Source: Triops longicaudatus
Taxonomy: Eukaryota; Arthropoda; Branchiopoda; Notostraca; Triopsidae
Length of the DNA: 64,000 nucleotides
NCBI GenBank assembly: GCA_022885665.1
Contig: JAGQDJ010000222.1
Span: 1 to 64,000, forward strand
Direction of reading: 5' to 3'
Shown: piece by piece, positions 48,701 to 60,700 of the stretch
How positions within the stretch are numbered: the stretch's first letter is position 1
Layout of the letters: every line of letters begins with the position of its first letter
Made by a program: the position numbers and the translations under genes
The notes under the pieces: generated by a model
What the model saw: only the letters and a program-made list of their open reading frames with translations
Told to the model about the DNA's origin: nothing
Database searches by the model: none

Positions 48701-50944
48701 GTGAACAACATTGGGTCAAGGCTCGGAGCCATATCGTCGGACTGGTTTTGGGCAAGTTTCGCAACCATCGTGACTAACCGTACCAACTACTTCAAGCACC
48801 CTTTTTTCAATGGAAACTGTAAAGCGAAAGTTGTCTCCATTTGGAAATCCAGAAAACTTGGCCATCATAACGGAACCACACAGGTGAAAGACAACCCAAA
48901 AAAGACAAAAAATGTGAAAATACACCCCTCGTCCCGACTTACCAGAATCTTACGGGCTGCAGCCAAGTTCTTTTGTCGCACTTCAAATTGCGCGGCCAGT
49001 AACCACACTTTGGCAAACGTGAATAGCTTGTGGGGAATTACGTCCAAACAAGCCTTATAAACCTGGCGTGTCCTTTCAAAATCCTCGGCTTCCAATTCCT
49101 CATACAGAGCGTAGTTAATCCATAAATAGATGTAACGACGCCAGTACGATTTTTCCTATAACAAGCCAAGCCGTTATTGTCGGCATTAACGACAGACATC
49201 TGAATTAAAAAGGAAACTATAAAATACCTTAATAGGAGGAATATTCGAAATCGCTCTCTCGTACAACTCACGCACAATGTCTGGCTCACCGTCCCCTTCC
49301 ATCAGTCGTAGGTAATCAAACCACGCATCGTAATTCGAAGGATTACTATTCACCTCCTGTGAAAATAAAAATCACCAAGGAAATCATAAGCACATCGGGG
49401 GAAGAAGATAACAAAGAGCTTAAAAAGGAAATTAAAACAGAAATAAAATGCAGAAAAAATTGTTTAAGATGTTAAAAATGCAAGAAAGTAAAAAGCACAC
49501 GCAGAAATTAAAGAGAACGAAAATGCAAGACAAAAAAATAAGTATGAGGAAGGAAAATTTCGAATTTACTTCTTCGTATTTGAATTTGCGTTTATTGACA
49601 ATAACATCTTCGATAGCGCTGCGATCGCCAAATTTTTTTTCATGGATTGTGTAGTTTTTGTACAATTCGGCGGCTTTCTCCTTGGGGATTCGTTCCAGCG
49701 CGTATTTGTATATCACGCGCGCTCTTTCATGCTAGCAACGGAAATTCCTTTTCAGTGAGCGGAAGCGTGAAAGTTAAGAAAGATTGCTTTACCTCTTTTT
49801 GGCCTTCTTCAAACTTGGCGAAGGCAATAAAGAGTCGTTCATCCAAGTGCTCATCGCCGAAAAACTCGATTGCACGCTCATACACGCGTCGGGCACTGGC
49901 AATATAGTTGTGTTGCTCCTCGAACCTACATATTTGCTGTTAAATCGTCCCCGATGTACTTTTTTTTATTTATTTATTTTTACAAAAATGAAAGTGTGGG
50001 CTACACTTAAGGTCTTACTTGGCGTATTTGACCCAGTTACGCACATCCGGATGCGTGATAACAAACCGTTCGTAGATTTGTCGCGCCCGATCCAGTTCTT
50101 GATAGCGCAACTCGAACTTGATGTAGGTTAACCAAGCTTGCTCATCGGGTTCCCACTCCATCCATCTTTCAAACACTTGCCGAGTGCCGGCAATGTTGCC
50201 AAGCATTTCTTCCATGTAGGAATATTTATACCAGAATTGATTAGCGCGAGGCAAAATCGTCACGGCACGATCCCAAATGTTACGAGCGTGATTCACTTGA
50301 CGACAACGCATCTCCATTTCAGCATATTTCAGCCATAAGGTGATATTGCGGTGATCTACATCTAGGGCACGTTCATAAACACTCCGTGCTCTGTAAAAAA
50401 AAAAAAAAAAAAGACATTGAAGCAAAATAAATAAATGGTCGAATTTATAATTTAATAGCAACTTATAATTCAATAATTTTACAAGACAAATACCTTACCT
50501 TTGAATATCTTGTTGACTTTCTTCCCATTTAGCATACTTAATCCAGTTAGTGATAACGTTCCTGTTACGACGAATTGCATCTTCAAAGTCTTTGCGTTTT
50601 TTTAATTGATAAGCGGCAAGTTCTTCCGGGTCGGAGATTTTTTGTTTGGGAGGCTAGAACGGAAAGTAAATGAATTTTATGTAAAACGGATTTCAGGATT
50701 GCTTATCACAGTTTTGAAATACAAGCTGAATTTACCGGTGGTGTGATTTCAAGTTCTCGTTCTTTAGCTTCTCGCAAAAGTTGCTCGGCTGTAATTTGAA
50801 TCTCGGCAGGAGTTTTGTTTTTGACCTACAATAGAACAAGAAAATGTTAAATGCTGTAAAAGAAATAGTGAAGAATTTTACTTTGGCAGCTTTGTGAACT
50901 CGTTGAGGCTTGCCAAACCCCCCGGATGGTTCAGCCTGAGCCAT
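42753..50944 (-). CDS. CRNKL1: crooked neck-like protein 1 (HAT-repeat splicing factor)
   Basis: Twelve exons: 50882-50944, 50736-50825, 50499-50653, 50019-50390, 49793-49925, 49570-49731, 49228-49356, 48943-49155, 46163-46309, 45867-46061, 45303-45587 and 42753-43013. They join in phase to 734 residues. The protein begins MAQAEPSGGFGKPQRVHKAAK, then VKNKTPAEIQITAEQLLREA, as in CRNKL1. It continues as a chain of HAT (half-a-TPR) repeats (ARSVYERALDV, ARNIWDRAVTILP, ARQIYERFVITHPDVRNWVK, ARALYERLLERT). The C-terminus is acidic and Ser-rich after a basic KRVKKRRR. It is a core scaffold of the Prp19/NTC-associated spliceosome, in the nucleus. An upstream in-frame ATG at 51145 could add 67 residues. 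Introns 8 (46310-48942) and 11 (43014-45302) carry most of the transposons in the window. Confidence 0.96.
43180..43348. mobile_element. pogo/Tigger-like MITE, about 169 bp
   Basis: The left end CAGTAACTCGCTACAACGAA and the right end CGCTCGTTATAGCGAGGATT are related as inverted repeats. The size agrees with the copy at 47370-47538. It lies in intron 11 of crooked neck. Confidence 0.55.
43443..44208. mobile_element. hAT-like non-autonomous DNA transposon, 766 bp
   Basis: The element is bounded by perfect 12-bp terminal inverted repeats, CAGGGTTGTGCA on the left and TGCACAACCCTG on the right. Inside each end lie further matching CGAGACC motifs. The flanking 8 bp are TTGACAAC and TTAACAAA, an imperfect match in 6 of 8 positions, which fits the 8-bp target duplication of hAT elements. 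No transposase ORF is present. It splits a TTAGG-like repeat tract in intron 11 of crooked neck. Confidence 0.75.
44241..44720 (-). repeat. dispersed repeat: conserved tail plus TTAGG-like body
   Basis: On the plus strand the tail comes first (GTGGGTAAATTAACGGAAAT, then TGGGTAAAACTGTTTCAAATT and AAAAGTGGATTAAACT). Irregular CTAACCTAA-type units follow to about 44720. The same body is seen left of the hAT insertion (43360-43442). Confidence 0.65.
47370..47538. mobile_element. pogo/Tigger-like MITE, about 168 bp
   Basis: The left end reads TCGCTATAACGAAC and the right end GTTCGTTATAAGGAGATATA then CTG, the inverted form of the CAGTAnATCnCnTTATAACGAAC motif. It lies in intron 8 of crooked neck. 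Confidence 0.55.
47685..48250 (+). repeat. two head-to-tail copies of the dispersed repeat (tail, body, tail)
   Basis: A partial tail lies at 47685-47775 (AACGGCTTCATCATCCAAAT, then CCACTTTTAAGAAGCACT). A body of TTAGGTT/TTAAGTT units follows at 47776-48160. A full tail ends it at 48160-48250 (TTTAATCCAGTTTTCCTTGC, then ACGGCTCTATTACCCAAATT and TTCGGTTAATTTACC). The orientation is opposite to the copies at 37 and 44 kb. Confidence 0.65.
48304..48452. mobile_element. diverged pogo/Tigger-like MITE
   Basis: CAATAGGATCTTATTATAAC followed by GAATT on the left, and GTTCGTTACAGCATGATTCT on the right, are diverged versions of the same inverted ends. Internal GAAGTTCGTTACG supports it. Confidence 0.4.
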
Positions 50945-52193
50945 TTTTCTGTCTTTAACGACGAATTTCACTACAGCGTTGATGCTCTGTAATTCGTAAA
51001 CACAGCATGAAAAGCGCAAACCAAACGCGCTTTCAGGTGGGCAGCCTGAATAGTGAACCGCGGACAACTGATCGTTGGGAACATAGAACCTTGTAGGCAT
51101 CTGAACTTCACTGCGGTCGTCATCATAGGTCGAACTTAATGTCATTGGAAAAGATGTCTCATGCAGGTATCACCTTTTGCGTTTCGCCTATTTATCCTTG
51201 TTAGGTATGCACAGCATCTATGAATTAGTTGATTATAAAAAGTGAGTAAAGTCCTGAAACTTAAAGTTTCTTTGTTGCTGCCATTTCTTCCCGCTTACTT
51301 TATAAGCAGCTCTTGTATTTCAATTCAATGCACTTGTTTACAATTAGAATAGGAAAATAAAACCAAAGTAAAATTAAGAGATTTTTTAAGCTTAACGCTG
51401 AAGTCAATTTAACCCACCTCTTGTCTTAGACGGTGGTAAACGTACAAATGACCTATAACACAATCTCTTGTCAATTTCAACGACAATTTGGTCCGCTACT
51501 TTTCTCTATTAAAAAAGGACTGAAAATGTTTGCGACGTTTCTAAAGGGGTAAACGTTGCAAAAAAAAATGTCCGAAAACGGCGACGTTCAATAAGACAAG
51601 ACAGCATGATTAATTCGAAACGTCGAGATTTGACAGATCAAACGTCAATGAGATTTTCCTTATTAATGTGTTCGTGAAGACACCAGTATTACTCCTTGTT
51701 GTGTACGTTAACTTTAAATAAGCTATATTCTTAAATTTGAACATATGGGTATGTGTTTTGGAAACCTTGAAGTAATCTAGTTTCTGCACGCAAAAACGAA
51801 AGTCGTTCCGTAAATGTTAAAAAACGGGAAAATTTTGTGCAATTCAACATTTCAAAAGTGTGACAAATTCGGTGTGCTAACTATTGAGATAGTTCAATCA
51901 AAGTAACTTAAACTATGTTCTAGCTAACTTGTTCCTTGCTTTATTATTTTCTCTTGTACTTTCAAGGTTGTCGTAATTTTATGAAACGCGAATTTGTGTA
52001 GGCCCAATCTTCGGTATTCCGAACAAAAAAATTAAGCGTTTAGCAATGAAATCTCCATAGACCGAGTAGACTAGTAACATTGACGCCTTTAAACAAAGTT
52101 TAATTAATATGTTGTGGGAAAATCAATAAGTTCTGTATTCAGAAGTCGGATAGCGTACATCTCTGTAGAAAAATTAAATAATTGTTGAGCCGT
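50945..52193. other. crooked neck promoter side and Gly-rich gene 3' side
   Basis: The left 200 bp form an open reading frame continuous with crooked neck (see findings). The rest, to the Gly/Tyr/His-rich gene, shows no coding sequence or known repeat. Confidence 0.5.
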
Positions 52194-52590
52194 TTAGTAG
52201 TGCGATTTGTACACTGCGCCATAGCCACCGTGACCGTAGCCGCCACCAATGCCATGACCTCCGTGGCCATAGCCGCCACCAATACCATGACCTCCGTGAC
52301 CGTACGAGCTGACTGGGTAGTAATGGTGCGAGGTCGGGTAGTGATAGCTGGTATGGTAGGTCGGGTAGCTGATGTAGTGAGCAGCACCGTAACCACCGTA
52401 GCCGTGACCGCCGTAGCCGTATCCTCCGTATCCTTTCTTGTAAAGTTTCTTGTGTTTGGATGCCTCGGCTTCTTGGTCTTCAGCGAAGACGGCAGCCAGA
52501 AGCATGGCACACACGAGGAAAGCCTAGTAGAAGTAACTTGAATTCACTATCACTGCCATCTTTCAAAATACTTACCAGAACAACCTTCAT
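52194..52590 (-). CDS. secreted Gly/Tyr/His-rich structural protein, copy 1
   Basis: Two exons, 52576-52590 (15 nt, MKVVL) and 52194-52523, with a 52-nt intron, give 114 residues. Residues 1-19 form a signal peptide (MKVVLAFLVCAMLLAAVFA). A short acidic and basic pro-like stretch follows (EDQEAEASKHKKLYKK). The rest is low-complexity: GYGGYGYGGHGYGGYG, a Tyr/His/Ser-rich middle, then two repeats of GHGGHGIGGGY. No cysteine follows the signal peptide. This composition fits arthropod cuticle, silk, eggshell or adhesive proteins; which one cannot be told. The gene is part of an inverted pair with the copy at 57256-57652. Confidence 0.9.
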
Positions 52591-52695
52591 TTTAACTTGT
52601 GTCGATTAAGATTAAGATTAACACGTCCGGATGGCCAGAACTTCTCTTGTACTGTTTGAGTGCAAGAATGATGTTTGCTGACTTATGCAATGGCA

Positions 52696-52703
52696 ATTTA
52701 TAG
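52696..52703 (-). promoter_or_regulatory. TATA box of Gly-rich copy 1
   Basis: CTATAAAT on the minus strand lies about 110 bp upstream of the ATG. The equivalent position in copy 2 also has a TATA box. Confidence 0.6.
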
Positions 52704-52709
52704 CAAAAT

Positions 52710-55700
52710 GTAGGAGTTTATCTTCCATAGTGAAAGGTAGACCTTTTGGGTGGACGGTAGAAGATGTCCTTGTGACGATGCTGTCAGTACACTGACGGCC
52801 TATCGCGAAGGTTGCCCGTTACAAATAGTTAGTTTCTGGAGGGTAAAGTTGTACTAGAAAGAAAGGCATCTCTCTTTTTTAAAAAAGTTAAAATAAATTA
52901 CATACATTGTGTCAAGGTCAAGATAAATTACTTCATACATGTATTACGAGTCGGAATTTTCGGTATAGTTGAATTACCAGAAGTATGACCTAGATATCGT
53001 TTTTCGCCTTAAAAATTTAAATCAGTCCTCGAGTGTCTTCTTAGCAGGGATTTTTATAAGTTTCTTCCTTTAGAGTGGGGAGAGCTGTATAATTTTTTCG
53101 TGGAAATTTACTCCATTATCATATCAGTTTCATTAAAGATATGTTCTTGTTGTTTTGGTATACTCTTTACTATTACTTGTGAAATTTTATGAAAAAAAAT
53201 GTTTTCTTTTCGCTAGATATTGCTTTTCGTGATGAAAGTAGTACATGAAAACATTAAAAAATTTATATTTATAAGCTAAGTGACAATGTTTTTTTTCTTT
53301 AGGTAAACTACGAAAAAATATATGACTGATTTTTTAAGTAAAAACTCACTGCGCCATCGCACCGGAATATTTGCCGCAAAATTTTACGTGCTCTCGAGTT
53401 TCTACAAGTAAATGCTTTAGGGAGCATGTCCCTTTATTAGTCGAGAATTTGTATTTAAAACAGTAATTGCATTTTGAGTCTTTCGATTAGTTTCTTGTAT
53501 TGTTTCAACATGTGACTAAGTTTCCTCGCGTCATTTGAACGCATGGGAAATCTAGTAAAAAATTTGATGAACTTTGCTGATCTCAGTGAAGATACATTAC
53601 CCATTAAATCGAATTAGACATGGTTTTTATTGCTTAAAAGTAAATCTTCGAAGGTTTACAAGAATTAGAGTATATTTTTCAGCGAAAATAGCCCGGATTT
53701 TTTTTAAACTGAAAGTCTCTTCAGGGTGAAATAATGTCAAAATACGCTATTTGTCACTACATAATTATGAAACAAAAGTTTTTTTGTGTGTGAAACTGTC
53801 GAAATCAATATCAATACTTTCTTTCTCTCTACAGCTATAATGAATAACTTTCCCTGAAACATGACAATAACAAGTTATCACCAAAGTAGACGCCTCACGG
53901 CACAGAACGAGGAAAAGTCAAGCTAAATTAGGACAACAATGATGTAGTATTCGTTCTAAAAACTCACTTGTGTTACTCAACAATTTTTTTAAGGTTGGAC
54001 AGCAAAAAATATGCCGCTCAGTTCTTCACTCGTCATATCTATAACACGCAGTTCAGCGGAACTGCCATAATGGAATCCATTTTTTTTCGAGAAAAATAAA
54101 AACTTTCTTCTCTGTATATTTCCTTATAAGTCAGTACTATCTAGCAATAGGATTAATTCAATAAGAAGTACCTCAATTCCAAAAATAGTTTCGGGTAACT
54201 GAATTTAATTTAGTTTTAAATCCATGTTTTTACATTTAAATTTCAAGAATTGAAATTAAATTATTAAAACTTTTTAAATTTAATTTATTTAAAGTTAATT
54301 ATCTGACGGGTAGTTCGAGGAAAGTTTGACAAAAGATTAAAAGTTGTGAACTATATTTGAAGCGTTACTATGAGAATCCTGTGTTCCCTGATAATGTTTG
54401 CTAGCTTTTAGTTTCTTTATTTTGCTTTGAAGACGAATTATGTCACAAATACAACACAGCATCTTTTTTCGGACACATCGTCGTATTCCACTTTTTTCCC
54501 CTGTAATTATCTACTAATCCTCCCGGCATGGGATCTGCTTAGTCACCTAGTGAACGTTCGTTGGTCGAATACTATAATTGTTTTGAACTTTCCAAGTCTA
54601 AATACACGCAATGGAATATGAATGACTTTCCCAAAGTACGAGCCTCCTAATCTCCACGAACTTTACCATCATGCAAATGCCGTGTAGTTGGACTGTTATT
54701 GGCTCAGTTCTTCATCGCCACTGCTCTTGTACCGAGTACCATGCACAGTACTGGTCATGCAAACGACCCAAGGAAACGGTCCTGTGCTAACGCCACGGCA
54801 CATAAAACAAATGTCTACCATTACCCGTTCCATTCTCTAGCGAATGTTCCGTGACCAATGGCCACGCTTTTGCAGTGGAAGATTCCATTGTTGCTCTTTA
54901 GTAGCATGGTGCCTTTTTAAAATTTTGACGCTCAGTTCTTTTCGAGCCAAAAAGCTAGGTAAACTCAATCGAGGGTAACCACAAAGTTAAAGCTTAGTCA
55001 TGATGAGTAGCATTGTATAGACAGTGTACTAATTCACAGTACTTGTGCTCTGCAGAAAGTACATTTTCTTCTGTGAAAATCGTACCAAAAACATTCGAAA
55101 GAGTCTCGTATCTCTTCGATCTATACGTAGCTTTCTATAAGTGACATTGACGAACTAGGGTCATAAAAATCTATGAGCTAATTATTCAACGTGTACAGAT
55201 TGCAAAGCCAAAGTTCCAGTTCTTGGTTCCCTATACTGTTCACAAGGTCGGTCATCTGAATAACTTATGTTTTATCTGTCCTCGCAACATGATTAGCAAG
55301 CAGCAAAAAGACTGGCACAGTCGATATGAAGGAGCAGTCTTTATAAAAAGTCGTTTTTGCCGTCACAAATGAGATCATGGAAATAAAAGCCAATGCAAAG
55401 TCGGCCAAAAGTTGCGTTACATAAGGCGGGGAATTTTGCTGCCGTCCTTGCTCTAGTCCATTGTTCAATGCAATAGAGGCTGACAGCTTTATCCCGTCTC
55501 ACATACATTTTAAGCACCGTTTAGCGTTAAGGAAAGTGCGTTTGCGTGTCGCACTACCCTTTCGTGATGCGAACTGATTCGGTGGGAGCACTGGAGCGCA
55601 TTAAGAAGCTTTAATCTCCACTTTTTTCCCCGTTTCTCAGCTGGCTGCAAGTGAACATTCCTTCAAGGTCCACTTTCATTCCCGCAGCAGACAGTTTCGG

Positions 55701-57140
55701 TGATAATGGCCGCTCGCCCGTGGACAGCTTGGTGGAAATGCACTCCTTTTATTTTATATGTGCACATTACAAAAGAAGTTTGGCAAAATCATGCCAAGAT
55801 ACCATGAGAGTAGGTGGTTGCTCGCCCCTTCCCTCCAATCCGCCCTCAACCAGGGCCAGGGGCTCCGGGACAATAGCGTCGGGACCTCCCCGGACCTATT
55901 CGTCCCGTGGCAACAGCCACGCTTGCAAACAAGGTCCACCATCATTCTGATTTTAAGTGTTTACTTTAGCAGTCCATTGAAACGCGAACATTTGGATTCA
56001 AGATTTATCCGCCTTAATCTAAAATTCCTCAAAACTAAAAACTTATTTGCAATTACACAATTAATCATTTCCTGAATAATGAAGATCAAAGTAAATTTCA
56101 CGAATTACTGAAACTATTATTTCATGTGAACCAGAAAATCTATGCCGTTGTCTAACTTGAATCAATGTCTTGGAAAAACTATTTCACGTACTGTATTTCA
56201 TTTTCGATTTTTCTTAGCCATTGTTTTTCATATTAAATACCAATATGGGCCTAAGCCTATTACCGGGTTTTAGCCGTTTTCTTTATATACGAACAAATAA
56301 TAAAAATTCTTCTTATAACGATGCTATGGAAGAAATAAATACGTCGCAGTCTAAATAATAAGAGAAAAGCGTATGCAACTACGTTCTCACTAAGATAGTA
56401 CCTTACATGTATTCAGTTATGTAACACAAGCGGAGTAAAGCCTTCTAATTAATGTTCCAGATTTTTTTATAGAGATCCACTGTTGCGTCACTAGATGCCC
56501 TATTGGAGCAGCCGACATCACAAGTTTACGTTGTGTAAGAAAGAAGTTAACCAATGCACTAACGAATAAATTCAGAACAATTATAAACTTTAAAACAAAT
56601 CTAATAATTTCAGCGATTCAATTAAGACCATGTGTGTCCGATTAATAACAAAAATGGCAACAATTATTAAGTCGCTCATGCATTTAGGTAAGGCTAAAAT
56701 CGACCGTATTTTGGGCCTGGCACGAAAATAATAATATTTTTTTTTTTATTCAAGAACATGTAATATGAATAATGAATAAGGAAAGCTCATCTAAAATTGG
56801 TTCTATAAATTTAAATGGTAACTAACAATAAGTGACCTTCAGGGATTCTTTGAAGGCGAAATCCTTTGGACATTTGCCTTTCAGTAGCAAAGTAAGACTA
56901 ACAAAATGGTAGTAATTAGCGGCTCCCATGAAAAGGGAACCCGTCTACATTGACCTTCATGACGTCGTGTAGGGAGGAGACAAATGTAATCTTTCGAGCG
57001 TTACAAAACTGGAAGCTGCGCTTAAATACAGAAGTGTGTACTGGACACAACAATATGGCAACGTCGCAATGAGCCATGAAAAAAATCCTTTCACTGTGAA
57101 GGATAAACTCCTCGTAAGCAAGTAATGAAGGACAAACTAA
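52710..57140. other. spacer between the inverted Gly-rich pair
   Basis: This 4.4-kb AT-rich spacer has no convincing gene. The patch at 55560-55960 is clearly more GC-rich and contains short open stretches on both strands, but no reading frame with recognisable content. A gene remnant or transposon piece is possible. Confidence 0.5.
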
Positions 57141-57148
57141 CATTCTGG

Positions 57149-57155
57149 TATAAAT
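57149..57155 (+). promoter_or_regulatory. TATA box of Gly-rich copy 2
   Basis: TATAAAT lies about 107 bp upstream of the ATG. The sequence between it and the ATG is shared with copy 1 from about 85 bp upstream of the ATG onward. Confidence 0.6.
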
Positions 57156-57255
57156 GGCTGCTTCAAAAAGTCGGAAAACATCATTCTTGCCCTCAAACAG
57201 TACAAGAGAAGTTCTGGCCATCCGGACGTGTTAATCTTAATCGACACAAGTTAAA

Positions 57256-57652
57256 ATGAAGGTTGTTCTGGTAAGTATTTTCAAAGACGGCAGTGATAGT
57301 GAATTCAAGTTACTTCTACTAGGCTTTCCTCGTCTGTGCCTTGCTTTTGGCTGCCGTCTTCGCTGAAGACCAAGAGGCCGAGGCATCCAAACACAAGAAA
57401 CTTTACAAAAAAGGATACGGAGGATATGGCTACGGTGGTCACGGCTACGGTGGTTACGGTGCTGCTCACTACATCAGCTACCCGACCTACCATACCAGCT
57501 ATCACTACCCGACCTCGCACCACTACTACCCAGTCAGCTCGTACGGTCACGGAGGTCATGGTATTGGTGGCGGCTATGGCCACGGAGGTCATGGCATTGG
57601 TGGCGGCTACGGTCACGGTGGCTATGGCGCAGTGTACAAATCGCACTACTAA
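57256..57652 (+). CDS. secreted Gly/Tyr/His-rich structural protein, copy 2
   Basis: Exons 57256-57270 and 57323-57652 with a 52-nt intron give 114 residues. By eye, exon 2 differs from copy 1 at 8 of 330 bases, and only one change alters the protein (Met to Leu inside the signal peptide). The introns differ at 2 of 52 positions. Similarity extends about 85 bp upstream and about 60-80 bp past the stop codon, then ends abruptly. The signal peptide is MKVVLAFLVCALLLAAVFA, and the mature proteins are identical. The two genes point away from each other, with starts 4.7 kb apart. Confidence 0.9.
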
Positions 57653-57719
57653 ACGGCTCAACAATTATTTAATTTTTCTACAGAGATGTACGCTATCTGT
57701 CGTGAATACAGAACCTATT

Positions 57720-60700
57720 GTCTTCATACTAGAGATACGAACTTTCAAAGTATAACGTTAGCTATTGCTAAAATGCTACGCTGATGCAATTAAGATTGAA
57801 ATTTTATTATTGGAAGAACGGAGAACATTACGGAAGAACACTGCGAACTAGAATCACATTACACAAGCACTATTGGCAACTGTGTGCCCTACAAAAAGAG
57901 AACCTTGGAAGAACGTGTGATAAATACGGGAGAAACTAGTTGTCGTTACCTGATTTCAGTTCGAGCTACAGAATTGCACTTTATAGGTCGTACATGAGTA
58001 GAGACATTGAACTTGACATATATTGCAGCAGCAAAAGACAGGTTTCTGTTGAAAAATAATAGAGAACTCTTTTTTGGAAAATGTTTCGTTCTGCAAAGAA
58101 ACCGTAACACATATTCCATATCGGATTATCGACCATGTTACGACAGTGTCGTTGCAGCAGAATTTTAGAAACAAACATAAAAATTTATTGAAACAAATGT
58201 AAAAAACGATAATGCATCCAATAAGCAAAACTACGAACAACTCCCATAGCAAAGGCAAGGATATAAGAAATGAATCTCGACATAGCTCGACAATCAAGAC
58301 GAAGATACAAGAAACAACAGTCAAAACTAATCGGAAAGAAAAAGCAAGAATAGGAGAGTGCCACAATGATATCAAGAAATACGAAATATTCAAACCCCAT
58401 CGGCATTTCGCGCATATAGCAGCAATTTTTGCATTATTGGCGCTAAGTAAAGGTATGGTCACTATGCTAATAAAAACCGAAAAATCCCGAATTAGTACTT
58501 CTAATACTTCTAGTTCTTTTTATGCGCCGGGCTTACTTTATTGCGTACAAAATTAGTGAATTTCGCACAATGTTATCCAGTAAACGGGTCGTTTCAAGTA
58601 AATATTAAACCACAAAATCCGTTCATAGGTTGGTATTAGGTTCTTGTAAAGCCAGTGGAGTAATTCCTCGAGCGCAAGGTTAGTATCTCTGGGAAGGATT
58701 TTTTTAAAAAACGGTGCACTATATAATCAAATCGTGCTGACAATTAAGCCATAATTAAAAATTTCCTCTTTGCTTAATTATTGAAAAATCGAAATCAGTT
58801 TCGCACGAAATTTTGCTTTTATTTTCATACTATGACGAAAAGAATGCTCAAATCGGATGGATTTTGTGGTATATTCTTCGGGTAATTGAATGAAAACAGT
58901 TCGAGCTTAAATTTTAATTTCTTCGGGCTATAAAAGAAAGAAGAAAATTACCTTCAGTGTGTTGTGGGATGATTTCTGAATTCTTGTTAATTATAAACTG
59001 GAAAATATTGACTGTTTTTGAAACGTATTAAGACATTTTTAGATATAACCTCTATCACGTGCAGTAGATATTAAAATAGGTAATTTTACTGTAAGCATGT
59101 TTTATTGATATACGACATCCTTCGAGAACCCCCCCCCACACACACAAAAAAAACAAAAAAAAACAAAAAAAAAACATGTAACTCGCCTAAGCTTGGTCTT
59201 TGTACCGGTGCCGTATGTTTTATCGAAAACCTACTTTTTGGTAACAAGAAAGTATTTTCTTAGTGCTTTCTTCCTTTATAATTTCTTAATAACAAGATCC
59301 TAGGTAGCCAGGAGACTAATTTTGAATGGATATAGCTTCTTTATCTAGCCTTAACACGAAGTCGAAAAATAGAAAGCCGAAATCAAATCGCTCGTCCATT
59401 ACGCTTAGGCGAATTTGAATATCGCCAGGAAATTGCATTCTGGCAATAGCTTACCTAGATTCCTAGTACCAAATATTGAGTCATTATATATTGCTACATC
59501 TGTAATTTCAAGTTTTAGACACGAAACACTGGTCAGAGTTAATTACTAGAAGAACTACTCGGTGAAATTAGATTTTTAAGAAAATTTTAAGCCAATTTGA
59601 AAGAGAATTAGAGGCAAAAATATATACACAACATCTAGTTATCACTTTGTTTGCAAAATAGCTCTTCTGGGTAGATGAATCAAATGAGATTTGACAGTTT
59701 TAAAATCATAATCATTTTTTTTCCTTATGCAAAAGGACAAATTAAATAGATTTGAAACTTTTTCGCATTTTGGAAGATTTGAAGATTTTTGTACGAAAGT
59801 TATTGTCAATTTAACGAAGACGCATGAAATGTAGAGTTAAAATTATTTAAAGAAATATCGCCACATTACTTTGTTGTCTACAAAAATTGCCACACCCAAA
59901 TATGAGGCGTCAGTTGCATAGTTCTTTCCCTTCAACGCTCCCTTCTTAGATGAAAACAATATATTCTATGAGAAATTATTTTATGTACAAGGCGTGCCAA
60001 AAGACGCTATCGCCAATCGCTTCCTCAAGGTTAATGACATGGGAAATTGTGTGGATGATAACGCTCTTACAGTTAAACAATTTTAAAAACAGTTTTTGTT
60101 GTAAAATTTTGAAAGGCACTGCCTAATGGACAACTAAGAGATTTTTTGAAAAATCACAATGATAATTTTTAATGAGTCGAGGAAATGTTCAACTTTTTAA
60201 TATATTCGAATTCCACGAAATGAGGTTTTCATCTAGTGAATATGGCAATCCAGCGTCCCGTGTGGATCTAGATTAAAAGACAGTGCAATATACGCATCGT
60301 TTATGTATGCACATTACACATGGAGGCTTTCATGGATGATATGATGGAAAAGAATGAACACTGCTTTATTTGTTTCGTGCAATCTTTTAACAACTAGCCG
60401 AACGTTAACATTAACTATTTTCATTACTATTACATTAACATTACTATTTCAAAAAGTAGTCGCAGTCCGTTAATACAAGCTTTAAAAAATATGCAGACTA
60501 TGCCTGGAATAACACATGAATACTGAGCAAACTTTTCCCACATTGCATGATTTTCTCTCGCAAGGTCAACTCCTTCCATTCTACAAGCAACCTTTCGATC
60601 CCACGCGAATAGGGGAATTGCTACAATCGCGTCGAAGCTTAACCCTTGGGAAAATCCAGCATACGGCAGGACAGTTTCAATGCTTCCATGCGTTACTTTG

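Noticed and set aside
52182..52541. 119-codon antisense ORFs over both Gly-rich genes (also 57305-57664)
   Set aside because: Gly, Tyr and His codons read backwards avoid stops, and conservation between copies follows from the sense gene. They are not independent genes.
55560..55960. GC-rich patch with short open frames on both strands
   Set aside because: No frame runs through the patch with a recognisable product. It may be a transposon piece or old pseudogene, but that cannot be supported.
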